This document shows positions 8,990-18,033 of a stretch of 33,246 nucleotides of DNA, one piece after another. The stretch lies in assembly GCA_910579655.1 (NCBI GenBank), contig CAJTVE010000033.1:1-33246 (forward strand). Reading direction: 5' to 3'. Below the pieces are notes generated by a model. It made no database searches, was not told the DNA's origin, and was given only the letters and a program-made list of their open reading frames with translations. The translations under genes were made by a program, and so were the position numbers. The DNA comes from an uncultured Allobaculum sp. (GTDB lineage Bacteria; Bacillota_I; Bacilli_A; Erysipelotrichales; Erysipelotrichaceae). Each line of letters starts with the position of its first letter. Positions within the stretch are counted from its first letter, which is position 1.

Positions 8990-9401
8990 GGACAGACTGA
9001 CCACCGTCAGGATGGACGCAGCATCAGGATGAACGATGGATAAGCCAGGCAAATCAGCCAAGCCAATGCGTTGATCCGCTAAAAAGAGATGCTGTTCAGC
9101 CAAGAGAATGAGTCGATGAGCCAGGAAGATCTGTTGATCTTCCCAAAAGATATGTTGATCAGCCAAGCCGATGAGCCAGGCCGACCAGCAGCCAACAAGC
9201 CCTGGCTGGTCCGAACTGTACTGGTCTTGCCGGTCAGAAGGTTTACAAAAGTCTATTGTCCTTTGTTGGTCTATCCTCACCAGTCAGAAGGAAATAGATG
9301 AGATTGCGGCCAACAGAAATGACTCCTGTTTTTGAACAACAGGAGTCCCCAATCGGTTCTACCTACCCAACAAATTCCCAAAATATTACAGAAATCAAAC
9401 A
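8990..9401. other. non-coding stretch after pcrA, before terminator
   Basis: Apart from the 21-bp repeats (9050-9175), a 10-bp stem GACTCCTGTT/AACAGGAGTC is visible near 9321-9347 without a T-tract. No gene is supported. Confidence 0.4.
9050..9175 (+). repeat. degenerate 21-bp tandem repeat, six units
   Basis: Units with core close to TTGATCAGCCAAG begin at 9050, 9071, 9092, 9113, 9134 and 9155, an exact 21-base spacing. Seven codons per unit and the same reading frame as pcrA give heptapeptides such as MLISQAD, but two in-frame stops lie within or before the block. This could be a decayed tail-coding repeat or simple sequence expansion. Confidence 0.75.
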
Positions 9402-9434
9402 AAAACAGCCGGAAACGGCTGTTTTGTTCTTTTT
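9402..9434 (+). terminator. intrinsic terminator (likely end of lipid kinase-pcrA transcript)
   Basis: A 10-bp stem AAAACAGCCG/CGGCTGTTTT (9402-9411 with 9416-9425) closed by a GAAA tetraloop, then TTTTGTTCTTTTT. It is some 410 bases after the pcrA stop with no gene in between. Confidence 0.8.
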
Positions 9435-10540
9435 GGGCAATAATTCGCAAAAAACAGGCTAAAATCATTGTGGTATCGACTGCTCTTTCAGGGGATGATA
9501 CCCCAACAAATCACAATGTCAGGCATCTGAAAGGACACTGAAAGAGACAATTGCTCTCTTTTATGAAATTCTTTATTTACGGCATGAAACCTTGTCATGT
9601 CAGATCATCAGGACTTTGTGTCTGCCTTTGTCAAATGGCAGGCCATAAGACTGGACCGATTGGATGCTTCAGGATTGATCCAGAAAAGAACAATCGATAT
9701 CCAAAGGGGAACGTTTTACAAGCATTACAAAGTAGTACAAGCATTACCGGAAAGGGAAGATTGGGGAATCTGACCTTTTCGCAAAAAAGCAGGAACAAAC
9801 CAATTCATAACAACAGATTGATTGAATCGACTGCTCGTTTTTTTGGCAGGAAACATGGAAGCGGAAATTCCATGGGACTTTGCGAAAAGAATGCAGGGAA
9901 AAGAAATCAACAAAGACAGACCCAAGAGAAAACGATCTGACAAAAAGAGGACAGCTGAAAACTGAAAAGCGATGAGTGGGAATTGCGTTTCTTCTTTCAA
10001 GGGGAAAGAAAAGACGTGATATAGGGGCCCGCTGATCAAAGATACAGTGTGCTTGTCCATCCACAGTCAGACATCTGTTTGAAAAGAGGTAAGGGGCTTT
10101 GAAGACAGATGGAGAAAATCTTGCGGATCTGATTTCGATTTCAGCCCAGTGCGTTTTAGGATGCATTTTATCATGCATTTATTTTTGGAAAACGACAGTC
10201 ACCAACATCCGCCTGAACAGCCAAAAGGATCTGAATGTCTCGGGACCGCAAACAAGACGAAATGGCAGCCCGAAACAACAGCCCCAAGCTGCAGGCGAAG
10301 CTTTAAAAGATGTTTGAAAAGAAATTTTAAAATGTGAAAAGCTCAATACGCTCGAAAACACCTGGATTTGAAAAAGGATGCACCAACAAAAAAATCGAAC
10401 CCAAAAAGCGAATTTCATCGTTCATGCAAACTAACTGACCAACCGATTTTTAACCGCCGTATGAAAGAAGAAATTTGAATTGGGCCGAACCGTTTTCCAA
10501 TCCCGAGATGAAAGCACTTAGAATTGAGCAAAGAATTATT
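9435..10540. other. gene-poor region upstream of the LCP gene
   Basis: About 1.1 kb. Open frames at 9551-9940 (plus) and 9744-10178 (minus) overlap in antisense, lack ribosome binding sites and have no recognisable family. A foldable block at 9471-9546 includes GGGG/CCCC (9491-9504) and CTCTTTCAG/CTGAAAGAG (9483-9491 with 9538-9546). Nothing else is supported. Confidence 0.4.
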
Positions 10541-10541
10541 T

Positions 10542-10571
10542 TTGAAATCAGAAGAAGTATTGCTTTACAAT
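10542..10571 (+). promoter_or_regulatory. candidate promoter of the LCP gene
   Basis: TTGAAA (10542-10547), an 18-base spacer, and TACAAT (10566-10571) form a plausible sigma-A-type promoter about 140 bases before the ATG at 10715. It is the best match in this upstream region. Confidence 0.45.
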
Positions 10572-10714
10572 ACGAATCTGAACATTTAAGGAAGAATACA
10601 AAAAGGACGCCATATCGAAAATATTCTGAGAAAACGAAAACACTCCGATAAAACGGAGAGATTCCGATAAAAATCAGATATGGAATCCTGTTTATATATG
10701 TAGAGGGGATCACA

Positions 10715-13700
10715 ATGAGCGAAGAAAAGGAACCAGCCGTAAATCTTTCAGAGATCCGCCCCGATCCAGCGGACTCTGATCAAAAACCATCCGACTTGGC
10801 AAGTCAAAGGGGAACGCCCGAGTTGGAAGCGGACAATCAAGGGGAAAACATCATTACGGACATCGAACTGCTTCGCAGTATGGATGACATCAGTGAAACA
10901 GGCGTCGAGATCGAAGCTTCAGCAAGCGATCTGATCTCCCTGTTTGAAAAAATGGATTCCGAACCACCCCGAAAAAGTGCAGGAACGCAAAATCAGCCAG
11001 GAACACAATTCACAAGCAACGCCGGCTCGAAAAAAGGAAACATCCGCAAAGCCGCCCCGCACCCTGGCCGAAAACCAGTCACGCCACAGACGGACCAGCC
11101 TGAACCAGGGTCGATGAATACACCCGCAGGCCGCCACCATAATTCCACCGGCGCAAATTCATCCACCGTCTCACAACCATCGGCTGAACCGACTGAACAA
11201 AAACCACATCATTCATTCTTGGATTCAAAGACCACCCAGACGGATCCTCATCATCCGCCCAAAACCACGCCGTCCGTTTTTCAAAACCAGAAAACGGACT
11301 CTAACCAGGCAGATCCGTCAAACTCGGCAAACCTGTCACAAGCCAGTGCTTCTGGTTTGGAAACGAAATCCAAAGCCATTGGCGGCGACATTTCGTATCT
11401 TTCCAAAGAAGACCAGCAGTTTTATGAATCCATCATGGTCGACCAGGCTCCGCCTGGTGCAAGACTCAAAGAAAAAACACAGGCCGATCTGCCTGAACCA
11501 CCGGCAGGCTTTTCACCGGATGCCATCCTCAATGAAATCCTGCTCGAAACCGAAGAAGAAAAAAGACAACGACTCGCCAAAGAAAAAGCAAACCGCCTGG
11601 CTGGATCTTTTGCCGCCCATAAGCTGGGCCGCAAAGACCGCCGCAAGAAAAGCCGCAACCGAAAAAAGAAACAATCCACAAGCCAGAATTTCGCAAATCC
11701 GGCCGTTTCAGCCGATCCAATGCCAAATTCACCCTCAACCGACTTCAACCCATTGGCAGCTGAAAATCAGGCTTTACAGCCCGAAAACAGACCCAATTCA
11801 TTGATGGCCTCAACCACGCCGCCGCGCCGGCATTTTGTCAAAGTCAAAGTCGACGATTACGCAACGAAAGCCGAAGACCATGAAATGAAAACCGTACTGG
11901 ATCTGCTTTCTGATGGAAACAATGGAGGCAGTGTAGTCAACGGAGTCAGTGGAGCCGACGAAGGCAATGGAAGCAATCCAGCCAACCAAGGCAATGGAGC
12001 CAGTGGAGTCCACGAGACCAGTCCTCTCCATGAAAACGGTAGGGAAGGGGAACCTGCGCCAAACCAGGACGCCGCCGGTTTGGCCTTGGCCGCTCTGTCC
12101 AGCAAAACGCCGGAACCAGACGTGCTGAAGGAACCGGACCTGCCCAAGGAAGCAGACCAGCCAGAAAACCCTTCTCCTGTGCAAACCGATGGCACCAGTG
12201 CGCCCCGACGCTTTCGCAAACAGCGCGAGGACGACAGCCGGGCATCAAACGAAACAGACCCACTGGAAGAAGGGGAAATGAATCTGGCTGATTTTGGAAA
12301 CCTGGTGCAATCAGAAAATACAGCTGCCAACCATGGCGACAACTCCAGCATCGCCTATGTGCCAGATCAGCCAGCAGGCCGCCTGGATAACACAACCCTG
12401 AGGCCCGCAGACTCTGCCCAGGCAAACGATCCACGCCCAAACAAGAACCGCCGCAAAAACCGAAAAGGCAAGAGCGGCAAAAACGGCGAGAATGGTAAGA
12501 ACAGCAGGCAGGGCAGGAACGGTAAGAGCAGTGAGAACCAGCCAGGTCTTCTTTCTGGAACATCCACTCCAAACAACGACCCGACGGCTTTTCAAGATGC
12601 GTCTTCAATCGACCAGACCGAGTCCGCATCCTGGCCTGATTCAAATCCAGATCACAAGGCAGACAAGATGGATGGAGGCCCAGTCATAAATGCTGGCTCT
12701 GGCTCTGATTCTGATTCTGACTTGTCGGCTTCAAACAACCCAGGCAAAGAAGAGACTGCTTTCGAAAACCAGAACCAGTCCAAAGACTTCCCGGCGAAGT
12801 TTGGAAACCTGGGCCGCCGAATTTTTGAAGAAGAGTCAATTGAAGAAATCCAGAAGAAAAAAGAAGAACGCAAAGCACTGCCTCTCCAAGAACGCCTGAA
12901 GCTGTTCTTGAAAAACACCCTCAAACGACCAGGCACCTATGGCCTGCTCATTGCATTTGGAGCCATCGTCTATACCCTGATTCGAATGTCGCAGCTCAGT
13001 CTGCTCAAACTCTCCATGGTCGGACTGTTTGTCGGCCTTGGCGCTGCGGGATTGTTGCTGGCAGGTTTCTGGTTCTTTTTGACCCGCCACAAACTCTGGC
13101 ATTTACCTGCCTTCTTGCTTTGTGCAGCCATGGTCGCCGGATCTGTCTCCGTGGATAACCGGGTGCAGGCCATCTCGGATTCACTGCGTGAAATGAGTGA
13201 ACCGGCCGATACATACGTCCAGAATATTGGCCTCTATGTGCCATCCATCATTCCGGTTTCCGATTTGAATTCTTTGAATGGCGAAACCTTTGGCATCATG
13301 AAAGGCCGTGACGAAACCGGCGTCAACACCTTGCTTGTCTCCCTGGCCGATAAAGGCATCTATGTCAAACTGAAGTTTTATAACAATCTTCAGCAACTCT
13401 ATAAAGCCGTCCGCGGCCAGGCCGTGCGCGCTGTGATTCTCGATCAGGGCGATCTGCGCCTGATTCAGACTATGGCCGGCGACCAGACCTCCAACCAGCT
13501 CTCGCTGGTGTACTCCATGCCCGTGGATACAGGTGTCTCGGTCCCAGTGTCGGCCAAGAACCTGGAACAGGATCCATTCACCATCCTGGTGACCGGATCG
13601 AGTGATTCGATTGATGAACCCTCCTATCGTTCCAACCTGAATGTTCTGGTGACCGTCAATCCAACGACGCACCAGGTTTTGACGACTGTCCTGCCGCGAA

Positions 13701-14713
13701 GCCTGTATATCTATAATGATTGCCAGGAAGCTTTAGCCTGCCAGCCCGCCGACGTGCCGGACCGCCTGTCGTTTGTCAGCTACCACTCAACCGAAGCCCT
13801 GCGCGAAACGGTCGAACATCTGATTGAATCGCCAGTCGACTTTGTCGTGCGCCTGAATACCGATAAGATCCTGCAGTTATTTGATGTCGGCCAGACCATC
13901 CGCTTCAACCCCTATGGAGAATACACCGACCTCAACCTCAATGATGGCAACGTCATGACCGGACCACAGATCAAACAGTTCCTTGGCGTTCTCAACGATC
14001 TTTCCGATGAAGACCTCAACCAGGAACTCAACCAGCTCCATGTGCTCTACACTCTCTGCCGGTCGACCAGCCTGTTTGACTCTTCAACCTTTGGAGAAAC
14101 GATGAAAGTTCTCGACGAATCCGTCTGGACCAGCTTCACCTATGACCAGCTTTGCGAACTGGCCAAAATGTTCTTCCTGTTTCCTGAACAGATGAACGAA
14201 TCCTGGCAGCTCGTCACGGGAACAAGCTCGATTCTGTATTCACCAACCCTGACCGAAGCGACCTACATGACCCAGCCCGATCCCGATGTCCTTCAAAACG
14301 CCCGCAAAGCCATCCAGGATGTTTTAAATGGCCAGACGCCCGTTGCAGGCGGCCTGCCAACAAGAGAAGCGCTGACCGGCATTCCAGCCAGACCAGCAGG
14401 GGATTCGGTCCCCTTTAACTTCATCAACCCATCCGAAACCCCATCCGCTGCCCCACAGCCGGATTCTCAATCGGATTCATCCGCAAGCCAGAGTGATTCT
14501 GCTTCATCGAATACGGATCCACAGCCAGCCGACACCGCAGCCACAACACCAGCTGCCCAAAACAACACCATGCCAACTGTTGATCCCGATATGGATCAGC
14601 TGGTGGAGGATCCTGACTTGGATCTCTATCCCGATCCGGATCTAGATCCCGATGTCCTCAACGATCCAGCTGCCGACCCATATGGCGCAGATGATTCCGA
14701 TCTTTACGAGTAG
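10715..14713 (+). CDS. LytR-CpsA-Psr (LCP) family wall-polymer ligase with giant disordered N-terminal region
   Basis: 1332 residues; ATG preceded by GAGGGG. Residues 1 to about 735 are hydrophilic, Pro/Asn/Gln/Ser/Lys-rich and apparently disordered, with short repeats (NGKN and SGKNGEN-type around 585-605, NGxSG-type around 405-440). Three membrane segments follow at about 740-757, 765-788 and 794-812. Next comes an extracellular region at about 837-930 (NIGLYVPSIIPVSDLNSLNGETFG...), resembling the accessory domain of CpsA-type LCP proteins. The LCP domain is at about 952-1190, with FTILVTGSS, YRSNLNVLVTVNP, TVLPRSLYI and an RFNPYGEYTDLN segment. LCP enzymes transfer undecaprenyl-linked polymers to peptidoglycan, so this is a natural partner of the TagO-type gene. 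The usual PRD motif reads PRS here. An extracellular Asp/Pro-rich acidic tail (DPDLDLYPDPDLDPD) closes the protein. Known LCP proteins are about 300-500 residues. Confidence 0.88.
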   Translation: MSEEKEPAVNLSEIRPDPADSDQKPSDLASQRGTPELEADNQGENIITDIELLRSMDDISETGVEIEASASDLISLFEKMDSEPPRKSAGTQNQPGTQFTSNAGSKKGNIRKAAPHPGRKPVTPQTDQPEPGSMNTPAGRHHNSTGANSSTVSQPSAEPTEQKPHHSFLDSKTTQTDPHHPPKTTPSVFQNQKTDSNQADPSNSANLSQASASGLETKSKAIGGDISYLSKEDQQFYESIMVDQAPPGARLKEKTQADLPEPPAGFSPDAILNEILLETEEEKRQRLAKEKANRLAGSFAAHKLGRKDRRKKSRNRKKKQSTSQNFANPAVSADPMPNSPSTDFNPLAAENQALQPENRPNSLMASTTPPRRHFVKVKVDDYATKAEDHEMKTVLDLLSDGNNGGSVVNGVSGADEGNGSNPANQGNGASGVHETSPLHENGREGEPAPNQDAAGLALAALSSKTPEPDVLKEPDLPKEADQPENPSPVQTDGTSAPRRFRKQREDDSRASNETDPLEEGEMNLADFGNLVQSENTAANHGDNSSIAYVPDQPAGRLDNTTLRPADSAQANDPRPNKNRRKNRKGKSGKNGENGKNSRQGRNGKSSENQPGLLSGTSTPNNDPTAFQDASSIDQTESASWPDSNPDHKADKMDGGPVINAGSGSDSDSDLSASNNPGKEETAFENQNQSKDFPAKFGNLGRRIFEEESIEEIQKKKEERKALPLQERLKLFLKNTLKRPGTYGLLIAFGAIVYTLIRMSQLSLLKLSMVGLFVGLGAAGLLLAGFWFFLTRHKLWHLPAFLLCAAMVAGSVSVDNRVQAISDSLREMSEPADTYVQNIGLYVPSIIPVSDLNSLNGETFGIMKGRDETGVNTLLVSLADKGIYVKLKFYNNLQQLYKAVRGQAVRAVILDQGDLRLIQTMAGDQTSNQLSLVYSMPVDTGVSVPVSAKNLEQDPFTILVTGSSDSIDEPSYRSNLNVLVTVNPTTHQVLTTVLPRSLYIYNDCQEALACQPADVPDRLSFVSYHSTEALRETVEHLIESPVDFVVRLNTDKILQLFDVGQTIRFNPYGEYTDLNLNDGNVMTGPQIKQFLGVLNDLSDEDLNQELNQLHVLYTLCRSTSLFDSSTFGETMKVLDESVWTSFTYDQLCELAKMFFLFPEQMNESWQLVTGTSSILYSPTLTEATYMTQPDPDVLQNARKAIQDVLNGQTPVAGGLPTREALTGIPARPAGDSVPFNFINPSETPSAAPQPDSQSDSSASQSDSASSNTDPQPADTAATTPAAQNNTMPTVDPDMDQLVEDPDLDLYPDPDLDPDVLNDPAADPYGADDSDLYE

Positions 14714-14940
14714 ATAGAAGATCGAAGTTAGAAGACCGAGATCGAGAATAAGAAGGTCGAAGACAGAAGCCCGAAGATGAAGACCGAGAATAAGAAGGCC
14801 GAAGACAAAAGATCGAGGATAGAAGATCGAGACTCAAAACCGAAAATCAAGGTCGAAGATGAAGATCGAGAATAAAAAGATCGCAGACAAAAAGGCCGAA
14901 GGCAGAAGACGAAGATCGAAAGATAGAAGCCAGGAAGACG
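14714..14940 (+). repeat. degenerate purine-rich repeat after the LCP gene
   Basis: About 230 bases made of variants of GAAGATCGAAGA and GAGAATAAGAAGG, nearly devoid of pyrimidine runs. A longer unit beginning ACCGAGA and ending GAAGACA occurs at least twice between about 14739 and 14810. Read in the LCP frame after the TAG stop, it gives a Lys/Glu/Asp-rich peptide (for example KTENKKAEDK), like the tails of neighbouring genes. Confidence 0.7.
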
Positions 14941-15101
14941 AAGAAGAGCAGAGGACAGGTCAAAGCAAACCATCTTTGCACCAGCACCTGTTTCAATCGC
15001 TCCAGGCAAAACACAAAAACACAGGTTCAGAAAATCGGAACCGCCAAACAAGACAAGCCCTCTGAACCCATAAACCAGTATTGAAACCAGCATTCAAAAT
15101 G

Positions 15102-15133
15102 CAACAAGCCAGGATGTGAGTCCTGGCTTGTTG
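15102..15133. terminator. strong hairpin downstream of the LCP gene
   Basis: A perfect 13-bp stem CAACAAGCCAGGA/TCCTGGCTTGTTG with a 6-base loop. Only a short T-tract follows on the plus strand (GCGTTTAT). It may terminate the LCP transcript or protect its 3' end. Confidence 0.5.
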
Positions 15134-15409
15134 GCGTTTATGGGGAAAAGTTGTAGATTGAAACCGGAAAGCGGGTGTGCAGGCACCAACCGCCTGAAAT
15201 CCATCTCGATCCATTCAGCCAACATTTGGCCATTCATCCACCACATAGCCAAAATACGTTGAACCTGAAAACATTGGACAATCATAATAGAGACCCCGAT
15301 CACATCCGCTTTCTGCTTGATTTCTGATTGAGCTGCAAGCCACAAAAAAGAGACAGACAATTCATTCCAACGACAGGCAATGGCGATAAGCAGTTCTATC
15401 GTTGAACAA
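15134..15409. other. intergenic stretch, no gene seen
   Basis: About 280 bases between the hairpin and the 16-bp repeats. Minus-strand open frames across it have no ribosome binding site and no recognisable family. Confidence 0.4.
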
Positions 15410-15474
15410 CCATATCGATGATCAGTCCGTATTGATGATCAGCCATATCAATGATCAGTCATATCAATGATCCA
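15410..15474. repeat. 16-bp tandem repeat, four units, containing TGATCA
   Basis: Four consecutive 16-bp units close to CCATATCAATGATCAG start at 15410, 15427, 15443 and 15459 (one extra base after unit 1). The first three include the palindrome TGATCA. The array sits about 250 bases before the hexapeptide-repeat gene and could bind a regulator, or be simple expansion. Confidence 0.75.
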
Positions 15475-15647
15475 TATTCGAAACCCGCAAAGATGCATCC
15501 CCAAAAAGCCTGCAATCGAATTTTGAGAATCGGCCAGAATCGGTCAGAAACAGCTGACTCTTCCTACCCGAAACCAACAACTGACTCTCGCAAACGAATC
15601 CTGCCAAACCAACAGACAGACCTTCACAGCTCGAAATGAACTTTGAA

Positions 15648-15712
15648 ACGAAACAAGGAAATGAAACAAGAAAACGAATCAAGGAAACGAATCAAGGAAA
15701 CAAATCAAGAAA
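15648..15712 (+). repeat. 13-bp tandem repeat, five units, in the leader of the hexapeptide gene
   Basis: Five contiguous 13-bp units close to ACGAATCAAGGAA run from 15648 to 15712 and end one base before the AGAGGA ribosome binding site. Several units carry an AAGGAA that resembles a weak Shine-Dalgarno site, so the array may act as a ribosome standby region. T is nearly absent. Confidence 0.85.
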
Positions 15713-15725
15713 AGAGGAACCCTCA

Positions 15726-16382
15726 ATGTTAAAAACAAAAGACTTATATTCCTTTGAACACTCCCTGGCCGGAGAATACCTGAAACAATATGAATACCCC
15801 TGGCAGGCCTTAAAAGGAATCGGAGAACTGATCAAACAGCTCTCAAGAGATCTTGGAGACGACTACAAAGAACTCACACCCGGCGTCTTTGTACATAAAA
15901 CAGCCAAAATCTTCCCAAGCGCCTATCTGAATGCGCCTTGCATCATCGGACCAAACACCGAAGTCAGACAGTGCGCCTTCATCCGCGGTAACGCTCTGGT
16001 CGGCGCCGATTGCGTTGTTGGCAACTCCACTGAATTAAAGAACGTCATTCTCTTCGATCACGTCCAGGTTCCTCACTACAACTATGTCGGCGACAGCATT
16101 CTTGGCTACTACTCCCACATGGGCGCCGGATCCATCACCTCCAACGTCAAAAGCGACAAAACCCTTGTCGTTGTCAAAGACAAAGACGAAGAAATCGAAA
16201 CCGGCTTAAAGAAATTTGGCGCCATGCTTGGTGACCACGTCGAAGTCGGCTGCAACTCCGTTCTCAATCCCGGAACAATCATCGGTAAAGGAACAACCAT
16301 CTATCCACTCTCCTGCGTCCGCCACGTCATTGGCGAAGGCATGATCTTCAAAGACAAAGACCATATCGAAAAACGGAAATAG
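15726..16382 (+). CDS. left-handed beta-helix acyltransferase-like protein (GlmU C-terminal type)
   Basis: 218 residues from the ATG at 15726, selected by AGAGGA 7 bases upstream. An in-frame ATG at 15636 lies before the tandem repeats and lacks an RBS. Residues about 50-210 show hexapeptide-repeat periodicity (V/I at every sixth position: VFVHKTAKIFPSAYL, CIIGPNTEV, ALVGADCVVGNST, HVEVGCNSVLNPGTIIGKGT), the fold of nucleotide-sugar acyltransferases. The segment HYNYVGDSILGYYSHMGAGSI matches the GlmU acyltransferase region that binds the amino sugar and acetyl-CoA. There is no pyrophosphorylase domain. Related stand-alone proteins in clostridia and Erysipelotrichia are annotated as UDP-N-acetylglucosamine pyrophosphorylase-related. 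The exact substrate is unknown. An 88-codon open stretch in the same frame follows the TAG stop. Confidence 0.8.
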   Translation: MLKTKDLYSFEHSLAGEYLKQYEYPWQALKGIGELIKQLSRDLGDDYKELTPGVFVHKTAKIFPSAYLNAPCIIGPNTEVRQCAFIRGNALVGADCVVGNSTELKNVILFDHVQVPHYNYVGDSILGYYSHMGAGSITSNVKSDKTLVVVKDKDEEIETGLKKFGAMLGDHVEVGCNSVLNPGTIIGKGTTIYPLSCVRHVIGEGMIFKDKDHIEKRK

Positions 16383-17909
16383 ACAGCCAGAAGCAATAAG
16401 ACGGGCCAGAAGGATCGGAAGGGAAGCAATGGAAGAAAAGAAACAGAAGAAGCTGAAGAGAAGAAACAAACAAAAGGAACAGCACATAGAACATACAGGA
16501 TCAGAGAAAACGAGCAGAGAAGACCCAGAAATAAGAACCAGAAAAGGGAAACCCTCCTCAAAGACCAGAAACGGACTCCACTATCTCTGGATCCAGCTTC
16601 AATCCGCTGTCTGTCCGACACATGTTCTTACCAAGAGAAAACAAATTGATCCGATCAAGAATCGCCTGCCAACAATCATTCGACCAATCATCCACCCAAT
16701 CATCTGCCACCTCATGGAGAGTCGATGCAAAAACCTGCCTGCGAGTTCTCGCAGCACAAAGAAACCAAGGCGGATTGACCCCAGCGCTGACCGATACCCC
16801 TTGGCCTGTATACCTGGCCTGATGAATATGAATATGAATACTCAAACTATTGAAGGCCCATTCCTGAAAGTGAACATGTAGCATCGAATCAGAAAAAGGG
16901 AAGAGTGCAAACAGCCTTCACGATGATTTCAGATCCGAAATGGAGAAAAATGCATGGATTTTGCGATGAAAGCGACCGATTTCAAAACATCTGGGCATAC
17001 GTTATTTTCTACAGAACCAGAAAAGTTCGCATATTTTGCCAAAAATCTGTAAAGATCCCTGTATCTTGCCGCACCAAAGAGAAAAACGGACCGATAGACG
17101 AGGATTGGAAAGAAAAAGATCAGACTTTAAGAAAATGTTAATGAATTTATATGGAAAATCACCAAAAATGAAAAGGCTTTTATCCATTTCAGGGGATGAA
17201 CACCATATTGGAAGAAGATTCTTACACAATCGGCAGTTTCAGAAACAATGTTGAAAACTCAATTTATCCAAATCGAGATGAATCCAAAATCAGCGAAAGA
17301 TAAAGAGAAAATCCAAAAGAGTCAATCAATAGGATTTCGGTCAATCTTCTTGAAAGACATGCCAATCTCCCAATAAATTCTTAAAAAGAACGAAAGAACG
17401 ACGGTGTTTTTATTGCTTTTTAGCAATGGGTATCGTAAACTGACCATGCTGATACCGAGAAACCAGACACCGACTGATTATTCTGGGGCCCACATCAGGC
17501 GGCAAAGCTGATTTGAGTGACTGGATCTGATGATCCAAATCTTTTAAATCAGCGGCGGTATCGGGATATTAAAGACAGGCTTCGTTAACAGCTGCCCATA
17601 ACTGTTGTTAACCCACTCCAAGTCCTATCTGCAAAGGCTTCTGCTTCTCTCAAATAATGTAGGTTTCAGATCATGAAAATTGTTTTTCGAACAAGCAAAC
17701 AGTTTTCAGAACCTGATTTCCTGGACATGATATTTGTCAGTTGTGCATTCGATATTTATTACAACGTAGTCAAACGCATACTTACCAATACTCATCGAAC
17801 GGGTTCACTCCAAAGCCCGGCTGAAATTGTAAGGGAAAAGCAACCATGAAACCGTTGACAGATCGATAAGGAAACTTTAATATTTTTTCTGGAAATGTTT
17901 AATTTCTGC
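16383..17909. other. gene-poor boundary region before the surface-protein cluster
   Basis: About 1.5 kb. The first ~260 bases are purine-rich and open in the frame of the preceding gene up to a TGA at 16647-16649. Further open frames (16429-16881 plus; 16558-16884 and 17002-17229 minus) overlap in antisense and have no RBS or recognisable family. Composition shifts from GC-richer to AT-richer across this stretch, suggesting the border of an accessory region. Confidence 0.4.
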
Positions 17910-17939
17910 TTGAAATTCGCATTCTATCTTAGATAGAAT
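17910..17939 (+). promoter_or_regulatory. promoter with overlapping palindrome, first LRR surface gene
   Basis: TTGAAA (17910-17915), an 18-base spacer and TAGAAT (17934-17939) form a promoter-like pair. The palindrome ATTCTATC-TTA-GATAGAAT (17921-17939) covers the spacer and the -10, a suitable place for a repressor. Confidence 0.5.
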
Positions 17940-17948
17940 TAGCGCATA

Positions 17949-18017
17949 AGGTCTTCACCGAGCAGAAATTCTAATGAGCTTCTACTCGTGAAGACCTCGC
18001 TCTTCAATCATGAAGAG
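17949..18017 (+). promoter_or_regulatory. two leader hairpins ahead of the first LRR surface gene
   Basis: Hairpin 1 has the stem AGGTCTTCAC/GTGAAGACCT extended by GAG/CTC and AGAA/TTCT after a bulged C and one mismatch (17949-17967 with 17980-17997). Hairpin 2 is CTCTTCA/TGAAGAG (18000-18006 with 18011-18017). Both lie between the promoter and the GGAAAGAAGGA ribosome binding site and have no T-tract, so they look like 5' mRNA stabilisers or a regulatory leader rather than terminators. Confidence 0.6.
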
Positions 18018-18033
18018 ACAAGGAAAGAAGGAA

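Noticed and set aside
9551..10178. Overlapping frames of 129 (plus) and 144 (minus) codons
   Set aside because: Mutually antisense, no ribosome binding sites, no family resemblance.
11946..13672. Long minus-strand frames (up to 232 codons) across the LCP gene
   Set aside because: Shadows of the low-complexity and LCP coding sequence; no RBS and implausible composition.
16429..16884. Frames of 150 codons (plus) and 108 codons (minus)
   Set aside because: Antisense to each other, no convincing start signals; the plus frame begins in purine-rich low-complexity DNA.
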